Shown here one piece after another: positions 9,996-21,641 of a DNA stretch of 64,000 nt. The notes under the pieces were generated by a model that saw only the letters and a list, made by a program, of their open reading frames with translations, did no database searches and was not told where the DNA came from. Source of the DNA: Lentinus brumalis (lineage: Eukaryota; Basidiomycota; Agaricomycetes; Polyporales; Polyporaceae); assembly GCA_001792895.1 (NCBI GenBank), contig MARA01000007.1:1364001-1428000 (forward strand), given 5' to 3'. Position 1 is the first letter of the stretch; each line of letters opens with the position of its first letter. The position numbers were made by a program, and so were the translations under genes.

Positions 9996-11683
9996 TCAGG
10001 CTCGACTCTGGCGTGCGAGCATTCGCGTCGTCATATCGCGCTCGTCCTCGCGAATGACGTTGAAGCAAGCGAGTAACTGCCCGACCATGCTCCAACGCGC
10101 TTCCCGCTCGTCGATCTCCTCGGAAGGTTTCTGTGCGAACGACAGGTCCAGTTCGTCCCGGCCACCAACTCTGGGAAAGAGCCGCGCAAGGTACGCCGCT
10201 GCGAACTGCGGTCTGGCCACAGGGGAGTTTCCGACGTTGAGCTCCCTCACGCCGGAGGGACGATCTCGGGGAGGTAGTGCGTTCCTGATATGGGGAATCC
10301 AGACTTTCTGGGTCCCGTCGAATGCTACGGATAGGGTGCGCAGGCTGGCATGCTGCGCGAATGGTGCGAGGGCGGTCATGGACGGGAAGGTGTCGTGCAC
10401 GCACGACTCGCTGTCGGCGAGCATTAGGGTGCGGAGCAGAGGGAAGGATTTGGCGATGTCGAGATAGCATGCGTCGTCAAGAGCATATCGGCATGGCATA
10501 GATAGCCTGAAGTCGACGAGCTTGGAGAAGCTGTATAAGCTCTCTAAGTGACCTGGACGGACAACTGCGTCAATCTGCGCTGCCTCCTCGAGGTACATGT
10601 CGTCAGCGCATATCTCCAGAACGCGCAGAGAGGACGGGGAAAATTGTCGGCGAACACAATGGAATAGAGTCGGTATGTGGGACTGCTCCGGGTAATCCGT
10701 GATCGTCAGATGCACACTCTCCACGTTCTCCAGTGTCGCGATCGCGCTGAAGGCGATATAGGTGCGCGCCGTTGTCATCAGGATGAGCTCGCGAAGGGCG
10801 GGGAAGGCGTCCGATGTGAGAGTCTCGGACCATGCGGAGCGAGGCGAAAGAGTAGCTTCGAGTATCTGTAAGTTGGGGAGCCTTGCCAATGCGCTCACCA
10901 TCATCTGAGCGATGGGGACACTGTGAAAGCGGACTACTGTCAGGTTCGGCAGGTGGCTTGGCTCGAATGCACCATCGTGGGAGTGTACGCGGCCGCCAGT
11001 CGCATGCAACATCCGATATCCAGCAACTCCAACTTCAAAGCACTCCAACATAGGAAATCGGCCAGAAATCTCGGCGAGGGCGGTTTGCGGGCGCTGTTCG
11101 TGTTCCGCGACGTCCAGGTCACATCCCCAAAAGCCAAGATTCAGATGTCGCACTTGCGACCCCATCAGTGAGAGAGTGTCGCTGAGATGCTTGTCCCTCA
11201 TAGACATGCAGTTCCAATCAAACTTTCGTACCCTCGGTAGCACGATGCTTAGGGGCCGCGATGCGACCATGGCCACGAGTGTTTCGGGATGGAGGAACCG
11301 ACAGTCGTCATTCCAGCTCCAGTATTCGCGGAATCCTATGCTGTGCACGTATTGCGAGTAGTACAGGAAGCGCTGCCAGTCTTGGGGCTGCAGTGCCCGC
11401 GTGAAAGTCTGCCGTGCTCTCCTATAGTGAGCCTGTTGACGGTACCGCAGATTCCAGTACGACATACCAGTTGGTATTGGGCCCCTGTTGTCCACGAATC
11501 CGTTGGAAAGCACTTCACAAGAGGTAGAAGATCGAGAAGTTCATGCCACAGCTCCTGCACAGCCGGCTCATGCGTGGACTTGCAGGTGCTGACGAGTGCG
11601 GCCAACGATGCTTTGTCACCCCGGAGGAATGCACAGATCTGACGGACGATTTCTTGAATCGCGAGCGCTCGCGACATTGACAT
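9996..11683 (-). CDS. F-box-like/leucine-rich protein A
   Basis: Member of a local four-gene family (A-D). Exons 11683-11468 and 11408-9996, phase-0 intron of 59 nt; 542 aa. Exon 1 has an F-box-like helix pair (ALAIQEIVRQICAFL ... LAALVSTCKSTHEPAVQELW) followed by LLPLVKCFPTDSW, the usual start of mushroom F-box proteins. The rest is an irregular leucine-rich solenoid, with repeats such as LPNLQILEATL and FPLLRTLMLAD. The expected role is substrate recognition in an SCF ubiquitin ligase, with an unknown target. It is closest to gene B: both share a RTLSVxFDGTQ ... IRNALPP block and an REDER C-terminus. A 3' splice signal (CTTACAG) directly before the ATG suggests a leader intron. Confidence 0.8.
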
Positions 11684-12204
11684 TCTGTAAGCAAAGTCCG
11701 GAGTGTCTCAATACTCGACAGGGAAGAGAAAATGAGACGTACGCACCTCCAGACGTGGACGAAGCAAACCAAAAGGGAGGAAGCCGCAGTGGATCTCGCG
11801 TCGCGACCACCGACGGCTCCCCGGGCCGGCGCCGGCTACCGGAGCCGTTAACCTCACGGCGCCTCTCCTGCTTGCCTTGATTGAAGTCTGGCCACTAGAT
11901 ACTCGCGGCTGGATTCTATGCTCAGCGAATTCTATACAAAGCAAGAGATCAATGCAAGTCGTCCAGATCATGCGTCCCCGCTAGATATCCAGATCAAGGA
12001 GCTGAGTGCTTTGTGAGATACTGGAGTACATCCCGTCCAAACACTCCGTCCAATATTCGTACAATACAATGGGAGAGCAGGGGAATCTTTCCAACGTACG
12101 ATGCAGCCGAAGAGAGGAATCCTCAGTGGTACAATACTCATATGTGCATGATGAAGTTGAATTCAACGACGTCCCTTTGTCCGTCCGAGTCCAAGTCCGA
12201 ATCC
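11684..12204. other. Intergenic, leader of gene A and 3' flank of methyltransferase
   Basis: A 521-bp spacer. On the minus strand a GTGCGTACG-type donor near 11745 and the CTTACAG just before 11683 could bound a leader intron of gene A. Nothing else is recognised. Confidence 0.4.
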
Positions 12205-13017
12205 TCAAACCTTCGCGATCAGCTCGCCGTGAATCAAGGTGAACCATGCATCCTCGTCAGCACCCCACTTCCTCCACACCTCAGCAACCTTCTCCAGTCC
12301 TGCCTGAGTATAGACTCCGGCCTTCTGCGCGGTCGCGGCAAAGTTTGAAGACAGTGTGCGCTCAGCCCAGATCTCGCTCCACCATTTCCGCTCCTCCGGG
12401 GTCCAGTAGCACCACGTTCCGGCCGACAAGGTAAGGCTCTCCGCGGGGTATCCGGCCTTCTTCGCCCAGACATGCAGGCGACGCCCGGCATCAGGTTCCC
12501 CGCCGTTCGCACGGGCGACCTTCATGTAACCCTGGCGCCACTCCTCCATGCCGTCGATCTCGGGCCACCACGCCATGCTGGAAAAGTCGGTCTCGCGCGT
12601 GGCAACGAACCCGCCGGGCTTAGCAACGCGACGCATCTCGCGGAGGACCTGGATCGGGTCCCCGACGTGCTGGAGAACTTGGTGCGCGTGTACGACGTCG
12701 AATGTGGCGTCAGGGAAGGGAAGAGCGAGGGCATCGCCGGACGTGAAGGTGATATTAGTGACGCCACGTTCCTCGGCGTTCTTGCGTGCGGTTTCGAGTA
12801 CCGCAGGGACGTCGAGGCCGGTGACATGTCCCTGGGGGACGTACTTAGCGGCGAGATCCGCAGTTATGGTACCTGGGCCACAGCCGACGTCCAGCACCGT
12901 CATGTCGGGTTTGAGATAGGGAATGAGATACGCGGCCGAGTTCTGAACCGTGCGCCAACTGTGAGAGCGCAGGACCGACGCGTGGTGACCATGGGTATAG
13001 ACAGTTTGTTGCGACAT
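12205..13017 (-). CDS. SAM-dependent methyltransferase (UbiE/class I type)
   Basis: Intronless 270-aa class I methyltransferase. Motif I is VLDVGCGPG (residues 41-49). It is followed by the acidic residue of motif II in GHVTGLD, then FTSGDALALPFPD (motif III-like) and FDVVHAHQVLQHV plus VLREMRRVAKPGG (motif IV/post-IV region), the classic UbiE/COQ5-like order. The WWPEIDGMEEWRQGY and WCYWTPEERKWW segments are Trp-rich and common in fungal homologues of unknown substrate. The start is the ATG at 13017-13015 (MSQQTVYTHGHH); the frame stays open upstream but with no ATG. The acceptor substrate is unknown. It faces away from the RhoGAP gene across a 1.36-kb intergenic region and has a TATA box 135 bp upstream. 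Confidence 0.88.
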   Translation of the reverse strand: MSQQTVYTHGHHASVLRSHSWRTVQNSAAYLIPYLKPDMTVLDVGCGPGTITADLAAKYVPQGHVTGLDVPAVLETARKNAEERGVTNITFTSGDALALPFPDATFDVVHAHQVLQHVGDPIQVLREMRRVAKPGGFVATRETDFSSMAWWPEIDGMEEWRQGYMKVARANGGEPDAGRRLHVWAKKAGYPAESLTLSAGTWCYWTPEERKWWSEIWAERTLSSNFAATAQKAGVYTQAGLEKVAEVWRKWGADEDAWFTLIHGELIAKV

Positions 13018-14380
13018 TTGAGGTTGTTCTATATTCTGCCTGTGAGTGAGTTGCACATGGCGTGTGGGTTTGTGCCGAAGGAATAACCGCACCGTTTCTG
13101 CGAGGTACGGAAGTATGGTGAGGGAATATGGAAATCGACCCTGAGGAAGTGGTTATATATGTCTTTCTACTGACCGATCGGCTATCGATATGTCGGCCGA
13201 TGAGTCACGGTCCAATATCGGACATCAGTGTTCAATATGACTCGTTTGAAAGAAGTCGTCAAGACGCTTCTCTGATCATGAGATGTGCTCACTGCTATCG
13301 CAGTAAGGCAGTGCATCAGTACCATGGAGTGGAGGAGAGTGGAGGATGCAGAAGTCTCGAGCTTGTACATAACATAGCCTATCATAGCCCAATGTCCGGG
13401 CCCATTCAAATCATTGTTGCTCAGTTTGCTGAACTCCGTGGCGCCCTATTGGGAACTATAACACAAGACGCCCGACCAGCAAGCCGAGCACGTACCATAT
13501 TTCCCGGGTCCGTCCATGCGACTGCAACTTCTCAGAGTCAGTCGAGTGTTGCCTCACTCTTGAAAGCGCCACACGTTCCTGAACGTTGACACTTGGAGGA
13601 TGTCATGGCGTGGTCATGGCATAGGCTCGCTCGCCAGCCGCTGGTGCCTGATATCACATATGTTGCACACACGTAACCCCAGCATATGACGCTGGTCAGC
13701 GCACGTCGCACACGGGATGGGACTAAATAGAGACACAGCGATGGTACGTGGCTCACCGAGCGGGATGGTACTTACTGAAAGGTTGTTGCTACTATAGTTG
13801 TGGCCTTGTGCGCTGCCTCCTTATCGATTGCAGGACTAGTTGGCTGTGACAGCCTACCCATCACGTTAATCAGGTTCGCAAAGGATGGCTGAGGCGTACT
13901 TACTTAGTCCTCTACTTAGCACATGTCGACAAAATCCAATATTGAACCCGACAAGAGGCGGTAAATTGGTGACAGACGACCTTGAGTCTTTCGACGCGCA
14001 ACACAGACTGAGAAGTCTCAGCTGAAGCATAAAGCTTCAAAGTGCTGAGCTAGCTGCTAAGACAGTAGGACTCGGAGACAGTTGGCGTGACACTGACAGC
14101 GACTCTGATATCGAGATGCATGTCACCCGTCACACTGACGCTCTCCTCCTCCGCCACCACGAACTGTTCTGCTCAACACCTCACTCTAGTCGGCATCAGC
14201 TTTGGAAGGTCCAGAGAAACGATCCCCGCACGAAGCCCGAACTCCTCTCTCTCCGGGTTCGCGGAAGCCACGACTTGCGCCATACTTACTATCCGCACCT
14301 TGTCTGCCAGTTCTGCTTTCCTTCACTTCTCTTTGTTCCACTCCTCGCGACTCCTTTTTTCTTAAGCTGCGTGGGCAACA
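13018..14380. other. Divergent intergenic region, methyltransferase/RhoGAP
   Basis: The 1.36 kb between two divergently transcribed genes. Apart from the TATA element above, no feature is recognised. A plus-strand ORF from an ATG at 13128 (153 codons) lacks domains and has codon use unlike the neighbours. Confidence 0.5.
13153..13159 (-). promoter_or_regulatory. TATA box of methyltransferase gene
   Basis: TATATAA on the minus strand, about 135 bp upstream of the ATG at 13017. Position and sequence fit a core promoter element. Confidence 0.5.
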
Positions 14381-16863
14381 ATGCCACCGGGTCCCCTCAC
14401 TCTGAAGCAACGACTGGCAGCGCTGTCCGCGAACATCAACTCTCCTTCAGGCTCGCGCTCGCACACTTTCGACACCCCGCCCGACTCCCCTGTAACGAGC
14501 AAGCGCAAGATGTTCTTCAAGCCGCCGTTCGTAAGGTCTTCAAGCTCGGAGGTTGCACATGGAGAGTACCACGGGCAGGAGCGGATACAGGAGGTCATGA
14601 ACAGATTGATATTCCAGGCAGGGGTGGACTACGAGTACGTGCCCTACTTCGCTCGCGTATCCACCCTCTGAATGCGACGTTTCCAGGACGCGACCTATGT
14701 ACGTCCTGTCCTCTTGATTTGCAAGTGGTGGTTAACCTCGGCCTCAGGATTGTGATATGCGCATCTGCAATGCCCGACCCACGAGAAGTCTCGTATGACC
14801 TGCTGCTGGTGTGAGTGCCTTGTGATTGCGTCACGTTTGCCGTAATGACACCTTATCAGCCGCATTCTATCATATCTTGACCTATATGGTGCGTAGCTAA
14901 ACCGCTTCGTGCATGTGGCCCTGATTGTCGACCGTCACTGTAGTCGAATCCGACTACACCGTTGTATTCCTCGCTGCTGGAAACCGACACACCCCCGGCT
15001 GGAACTGGGTATGGAAGGCATATCGCAGCTTGAGCCGGAAGTATCGCAAGAATCTCAAACGGCTGGTACGCGCGTCGCCTCCGTTCATGCGCATCTTACT
15101 AACAGAAGGGCAGTATGTCGTGCATTCGAATTTCTTCACGAAGAGTACGAGGACGTGCTTCTTGCTGTCATGCTCATCCTAATCCTGTTCTAGTGTTGTT
15201 CTCGCTGGCTGGCGCCATCATCAGGTACGAGGCAATGCTCGGACCATCCCGAAGTCGGTCCTGACCGGAGTAGTCCCAAGTTTTTCCGCAAGATAACTTA
15301 TATCAATACCCTTTCCGAATTGGCATACCACGTCCCTCTGACGCAAATAGATATACCCCCGCCCGTATACCAGTGAGCCTCGTCCCGGCCCCTTATATTG
15401 CGTTCACTCATCCCATGCAGAGAGAACCTCAAACATGAGAGACAAATCAACTTGCCCGTCGTGACTCGGTCAGACCTCTTCGGCGTCCCACTCGAGGAAC
15501 TGATGGGATTCGATGGCGAGAAGGGAGGCCTCCCACGCGTGGTGAAGGATTGTATACAATACATCCGCTCCACAGGTGGGATCCTATGAGGCATACGCGT
15601 GCTTGCTTGCTGACATATGACTAGGTTTACACGATGAGGGCTTGTTCCGACGGTCTCCAAATTCTGTGCTGCTGAAGCAGGCGGCGCAGGCGTATGACCG
15701 AGGTGTGTGCATATATGGATCTATTCGGGTCCATCGACCGCCACTGACAGCGGACAGGTCATGTTGTATCGCTGGACACCTTCGGCGACCCTCACCTAGC
15801 CGCCGTCTTGCTGAAGAAATACCTCCATGACCTGCCTGAGCCCATCTTTCCGGAGAGACTATACCCCATCATCCGCAAATGCCCGACGCCCACCGACGAC
15901 CCGAACGACATGTCCGCTATCATGTACATCCGCGAGACTCTGCTTCCCGAACTGCCGCCCTGTGTCTACATCCTTCTCAGCAATGTTCTCCGTAAGTCAT
16001 CTCGCATCGCGCTCTGACTTTTCTCTGACCCACGAGTAGACCTGCTGTACGAGGTACAGCTCCGCTCCGCGTCGAATCGTATGGACGCGCACAACCTCAC
16101 CGTTGTGCTCTGCCCCAACCTCGTTTCGAGTTCAAATCCCATGCGTGACGTCATGATGTGCTCTGCGCCCAACGCGCCGACGCTTTTCGATGCTGCGCGC
16201 GCAGCGTCGAGCACAAACCTCGCAACACCGATGCAGCCGCAGCCTGCGTCCACGTCCAATCCCGCCGCACTATCCGAGGGCAAGACGACACTAGGCATGG
16301 TCATCAAGCTTTGCATACAGCGCTACTACGAGGTCTTTGACGAGGTCCCAGACCGCAGCGAGGCCCTCGCGCAGGAAATCGTCCACCCTCCCAATCAGTT
16401 CGCAGACCTCGGCTCGCCCGGGAGCCCATCCCTGAACAATCGCGATAGCGCGCTGCTCGACGACGACGACATTGACGACGCCATGCTCGTGATGCCTCTC
16501 GGGCCGAACAATCCCAATCGCTTCTCCGGGGGCGGCGGGACGGGCGGCTCGAGCACATTCCGCCCACAACATCGCATGACGCAGTCGAGAGACGCGACCG
16601 CACGTTCGACCCATACGGCGTTCGGAACCGGCGGCGGGCCTCCTAGTGCGTACGCCACGGTGAACAAGGCGCGGTCGACTATCAGCATCGAGCGCGGGAA
16701 CCCGGCGCGGAAGGGCTCCATTGCGCTGGGGCGGGGCACGGCGAGGGGCAAGAGTGCGGGCGCGGGCGTGCAGGCGATTGGGATCACCGCTGAAGGGTTC
16801 TTCAGTGCGCCGGATGCTCCACCTGTCCCGACGCTGCCGTCGCATGCGCAGAACGAGAGGTGA
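14381..16863 (+). CDS. BCH (CRAL-TRIO/Sec14-like) + RhoGAP domain protein
   Basis: A GTPase-activating protein for Rho/Cdc42-type GTPases with a Sec14-like lipid or GTPase-binding module, as in animal p50RhoGAP and yeast Ecm25. There are 12 exons: 14381-14634, 14687-14698, 14748-14810, 14860-14888, 14944-15065, 15114-15144, 15194-15224, 15274-15372, 15421-15575, 15625-15702, 15758-15991 and 16040-16863; all phases agree; 643 aa. The BCH part reads IVICASAMPDPREV, then DYTVVFLAAGNRHTPGW, YVVHSNFFTK and SPKFFRKITYINTLSEL. The RhoGAP part has the arginine finger in EGLFRRS (R274), then KKYLHDLPEPIFP and NRMDAHNLTVVLCPNLV. The tail is disordered, Ser/Gly/Ala-rich. Exon 2 is a 12-nt microexon; skipping it keeps the frame. 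Acts at the cytosolic face of membranes in polarity control, by family inference. Confidence 0.9.
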
Positions 16864-17300
16864 AGAATTCTGTTGTTTGGCTTTCGCTCGTGGCTGTCCG
16901 AGAGTCGATCTGGCTACGATGTTCGAACTACTTTATGTTGCTGTATCTTATGCTTTGGTTTCGTGGATAGTACTTTGGATTGGTTCGAACGGTCTAATTA
17001 CAAGCGTTTTTTAATCCTTATTCCATACACCCTGGAAGTCGGGTATCCGACACATGTAAAGGGCAGTCAAGTCCTTCTTTGTATGCTCAAGCTCACGCAG
17101 GTGATGGACAGACTACGACAGGGCGCTTACACATGCATCGCGGAGAATTGTGTTACCACCACACGGGAAGTATTGCATCCTGCAGGTTTCCGACCACAAG
17201 GCTCACGACGGTGATAAATCACAAACCAGCTGCGTACGTTTACATGCGGCCTCGAATTTCGCAATAGCACTGAACGCATCCAGGCAGATCCAGGCCCGGA
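16864..17300. other. Intergenic, RhoGAP 3' flank and gene B promoter
   Basis: The 437 bp between two plus-strand genes. T-rich sequence after the RhoGAP stop resembles a fungal 3' untranslated region. No other feature was recognised. Confidence 0.5.
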
Positions 17301-19036
17301 ATGCACAGAGCGCTCTCGTTACAGGAGATAGTTCGTGAAATTTGTGCGTTCAACGCCGGAGACCTGAAGTCACTGGCGGCGCTCGCCAGGACATGCAGAC
17401 AGCATCACGAGCTGGCGACTCAAGAGCTATGGAAGGAGATCGAGAGTCTCGTGCCTCTGATGAAATGCTTTCCTGAGGACTCCTGGACAGTTGCGGACGG
17501 CGAACTAGTACGCGATTCGGAAATTGGTAACTGCATAGTCGGGCTAACTGGAGCTTGTAGATGTTCACGCGTCCGCTCCGTCCAAAAGACTGGCAGCGTG
17601 TACTTCACTACTCCAAACACGTCTTTCGCATCAGGTTGCGTTGGAGAAAATCAAACTGCCAGGTCCACTCCTCAGCACTCTCGACCTTGATCATATCGCG
17701 GCCGTCAGCGATCCTATTCCCGAAGGCGCATACTTTCATATGGGACCAGGACAAGCTCGGCATTGAGCATGTCGGTGCTATCATCGGGCTTCTCGGACCG
17801 CACGTCAAGCATATTGATATCAGTGACTCGGACTCACTTCAAGACGACTGCGTCCAACGTCTACGAGATGCACTTTGTCTCATTCCTCGTCAATTCCCTC
17901 GATTTGAACACTTCGGCTTTGGCAAAGACGATGACCTCATATGTCGCGGGTCTCCACTTTTCCCTGAGGCTCTACTCCTGCCGCGGACATTGTCAAGCCT
18001 AACGACATTCCGCTTGCACCAGATCCCGACTACTGAGGACGTCATCTATGCTGTGGCATCGCTGCCGAACCTACACACACTCGAGATCACTTTGCCGTTT
18101 CACTCAACGTGGCCCGCGGAGCACACACCCCACGCTTTCCCTTCGCTTCGTCGTCTCTCCCTTCGGACGGCAGCAGCCGACTACATCGCATTCAGTGCGA
18201 TCTGGAGGCTCCCCATCGTGGAGGATGCATGCTTGGAACTCATCGACATCCTCGACCAGTCGGCCGTATCCAACATATTCCGGTCTGTCCGAGAGCAGTT
18301 CTCGGTCACCTCTCTCCGGAAATTGGAGATAACCTGTGCCGACTGCCCCGACGCCGACGAGGTGCTGGAGGTGGAGTCCGTTGTGCGGCCTGCTCACCTG
18401 CAGCACCTATTCGTCTTCACCGCGCTTCAAGTTCTGGAGCTCACCATGGCATGTCAATATGCTCTGAATGACGATTTTTACCAGGACGTGGCAAAGTCAT
18501 TTCCTCGACTCAGCATACTGACCATCGCGGTCTGCCATTGGTGTCCTCTCGACTCTCTCCCATCAATGGCAGCACTTGTTCCATTCGCCCTCCATTGCTC
18601 TCTTCGTACCCTCTCCGTGCCCTTTGATGGGACCCAGGAACTCTCCCTCGAGGATATCAGGAACGCGCTCCCGCCCGGCAGACACCCGTCTCGCGTGACA
18701 TCACTTGAAGTCGGTTATTCGCCCTTGACGAACCCGCAGCTCGTTGCGACGTATCTGACGCGACTATTCCCCGCCCTCGGCGGGAAGCATCTCATCTATG
18801 GTAGCATGGACTCCGAGACGGACGAAGGTCAAGAGCGACAGGAACTTTGGTCGCAAGCCGATCGGTTCCTGTCCTACTTCCGCATGGTTCGCGAGGACGA
18901 GCGCAACATCACGACGCAGCAGCTAGGGCGGACTAAACGCACCAACAAGGGCCGCAGGAAGACCTATGCAAATGATGTGAATGTATGGTCACTCAGTCAC
19001 TTATACTATGTCCTGATGGTTGATGCGTCTCGTTGA
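17301..19036 (+). CDS. F-box-like/leucine-rich protein B
   Basis: Second member of the local family, with the same two-exon layout as A and C: exon 1 17301-17507 (69 codons), 53-nt phase-0 intron, exon 2 from 17561. The F-box-like N-terminus reads ALSLQEIVREICAFN ... LAALARTCRQHHELATQELW, then LVPLMKCFPEDSW. The body has leucine-rich strands such as LPNLHTLEITL and FPRLSILTIAV. If exon 2 runs on, the protein is 560 aa, ending at 19036. A good GT-AG intron at 18977-19043 would instead end the protein at GTT TAG (19044-19049), giving 542 aa, the same length as gene A. Closest relative is A. Probable SCF substrate receptor; target unknown. Confidence 0.8.
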
Positions 19037-19560
19037 CACACAGGTTTAGCTCAAGGCGGGGCGGGCAGAATGCCAAGTATTTTCCACTTGCATGCGCGAT
19101 ATCCTTGGCCTGAAGTCATATTCGCGACTCCAGGTCATTGAGTCAGCCCGCCGCCGAGTAGAGCACGCTAGTACCCTAGATACTTCCATGATATGGACAG
19201 CGTGATACGTTGGATTGGACATACTCACGGTAGAGTGAAGTGTGCAAGTTGTGTGCAAGTCCGATTCAGCGCTCTTCAGCGCGACTTCGTTTACCCGTGC
19301 GCGACACAGCCCGCCGCGGCTCTGACCGCAACCTTCATCCATGTCAACCTGGATCCACGCGTATGTCTTTAAGTACTTCTCTGCTCGAACACCTGCTGAT
19401 GCATCGATCGTCCTCCTGTAGGCTTGACATCAGATTTATAACGCCGTTCATTGTGTCGAATAGACAACTCGGGCAACATTTTACTTACAGTAGGTCACCC
19501 GAAACTTCTCGCGTTCACCCTAGCAGCTTAACCATGCTTTTGCGTCACTGCAGGCCTGAC
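19037..19560. other. Intergenic between F-box-like genes B and C
   Basis: The 524 bp between tandem paralogues. A splice-acceptor-like CTGCAG a few bases before the gene C ATG suggests a leader intron, as in gene A. No additional gene is supported. Confidence 0.4.
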
Positions 19561-21357
19561 ATGTCGTCTCCCGTGCAACATCGTGCTCTGCATATTGCTG
19601 AGGTGCTGAGGCATATATGTGGTGTCGCAGACAACAGGACGTTGGCTATCTTGGCCCGCACATGCAGGGCTTTCCAGGAGCCTGCCATCCAGACCTTATG
19701 GCGTTGTCTGGCGGACCTCATTCCCCTAGTGAAGTGTTTCCCTCCGGACGCTTGGATGATTGAGGGCAACAAAATGGTGAGCCACATCTTCGAATGTCAA
19801 TAAACGTGGTACCCTCAATACGCGCAGAAATTTGCCCGCCTGCCTTTGCCACACGAATGGGCCGTATTCCTCAAGTACTCGAAGTTGGTCAGGTCCCTAG
19901 GTTTCAAGTCTGGCATAGTGCGACACCCCATCAAACTGCATGGTAGCGTCGTCGATACCCTGTGCGCCCTACGACCGACACTCGTACTATTGCCCAATCT
20001 CCGCGCTCTACGCTGGCCAGTCATGGAACTCAAAGGGTCATACCTCCCTCCGATACTCTCCTTGCTGGGCGACGAAGTAAGAACCTTGGAGATCGAAGAC
20101 TGGGATCGTCACGTCATCCCAGAGCATGCACTGCAAGCATCCATCGCCCTCATCGCCTCCAAATTCCATTACCTGAAAACCCTCACGATCATGTTCGATG
20201 ATGATTCCAGCGTTGTGGTCAATGCCGCCACATCTGCTGCCGCCTCTTCGCTTGTTTCCCAATCACATTCCCTCACTACGTTCAAATGCACTGACATACC
20301 CCTTTCACCGGCATCTATCTTGCATCTCGCTGAGCTCAGCACCTTGCGCGAACTTTCCGTTCGACTTCCGGACGTGGCAGCATGGCAGTCCCCCGGGGCA
20401 GCATCCCAACCCTTCGCGTTTCTCACAACGCTCTCACTCACTACGACGATACACGCCTATATCCCGTTCGGCAAAGCCGTGCTGCTTCCGCACATCCAAA
20501 GGCTCACCCTGTACGTTGTGGGCCGTCCCACCGCCCAACTCATTCCCGACTTCTTCTCCGCCATTCGCCACCAGTATTCCCCGAAAACACTCCGCAACCT
20601 ATCGATCAACCCAGAAGGAGTCACCAGCGAAGCTACTGCGAGGCAGAACGCGACAGTCATCCGTCCCGCGGACCTACGGCCTCTTCTGGAGTTCTCACTC
20701 ATGAAGGACTTCGATTTGGCTATGGAGTGCCATCATTCGTTCGATGACGCGTTCGTTCTCGACGTGGCGAAAGCCTGGCCACATCTCGAAACGTTCTTTC
20801 TCTGCAGTGACGATTACTGCGTCCACGACACTCTTCTTTCTCTAACGGCCCTCACACACCTCGCCATGTACGCCTCAGAATTGGTCGAGTGCGGCTTGCG
20901 CTTCGATGCGGCAGGTTGGATCCATGGACCCCTGGCCGAATCCGGAGGACTTCCAGAGCAGTCTTATGGTGAACTTGACGGTCGAGCGAGTAATTCCAAC
21001 GTGTCTATCCTGCATGTGGGAATCTCGCCGATCGTATACCCGGAGCATGTCGCGCTTTTCCTGGCTAGCGTCTTCCCCGCTCTGGATGACATCATGGTGG
21101 GCGAACTTGGCGACAGCAAACACTTGCAGCGTTGGGGAGAGCTTCAACGATACCTCCCCATGTTCGCGCGCATACGCGAGAACGAGCGAATGAGGATGCA
21201 GCATGAAGACGATGATTCGGCCGAAGACGCCGCCACGTCGGATTCAATGTCACCGCCGATGGAGACCAGTGGCAACGACGTCAACACCAACGACCCACAA
21301 GCACAGTTGGGTGGTGATGGAGGTGCATCGATGATCGTCGAAACGAACGCAGCTTGA
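19561..21357 (+). CDS. F-box-like/leucine-rich protein C
   Basis: Third family member. Exon 1 19561-19776 (72 codons), phase-0 intron 19777-19827 (51 nt), exon 2 19828-21357; 581 aa. The N-terminus is ALHIAEVLRHICGVA ... LAILARTCRAFQEPAIQTLW, then LIPLVKCFPPDAW. The leucine-rich body includes FHYLKTLTIMF and LAELSTLRELSVRLPD. The C-terminal 50 residues are acidic and Ser/Asn-rich, unlike A and B. It is much closer to partial gene D at the window's right edge than to its tandem neighbour B, with shared blocks such as FDDAF(V/I)LDVAKAWPHL and LRPLL(E/D)FSLMK. An in-frame ATG at 19534 would add nine residues but lies before a likely acceptor site. Probable SCF receptor; target unknown. Confidence 0.8.
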
Positions 21358-21641
21358 AAGGCAGAACCTCCGTTAGGCTTCGCTTGCTGCTCACTTGATC
21401 TCCCGAACTCACTCGTCATGCTAGTTCATTGAGCGAGCCCGCGCCGAAGAACTGGCTCGCCTGCTCTTGGTCCGACGTCCTATGGATGACGGTAGGAGGG
21501 CTGGCGAGGTTAACGCACGAAGGAAGACCAAGCAAAGTTCCTGTAGGCCAGTAAATTCACGAGTCTTTACAACATACTAGCTGCGAAAGTATGCACTCCA
21601 TCAGTCTGTGGACGATCGCAGGTACAGTACGTGATACCGAC

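Noticed and set aside
13128..13589. 153-codon ORF with a real ATG between methyltransferase and RhoGAP
   Set aside because: Codon use is unlike neighbouring genes, no domain was recognised, and it lies over the methyltransferase TATA box and promoter.
16960..17010. GGTTCGAAC stretch resembling a tRNA T-loop
   Set aside because: No acceptor stem, D-arm or anticodon arm can be drawn around it.
19240..19560. In-frame N-terminal extension of F-box-like gene C
   Set aside because: No paralogue has such an extension; acceptor-like sites just before 19561 point to a leader intron, and the F-box-like similarity begins after the ATG at 19561.
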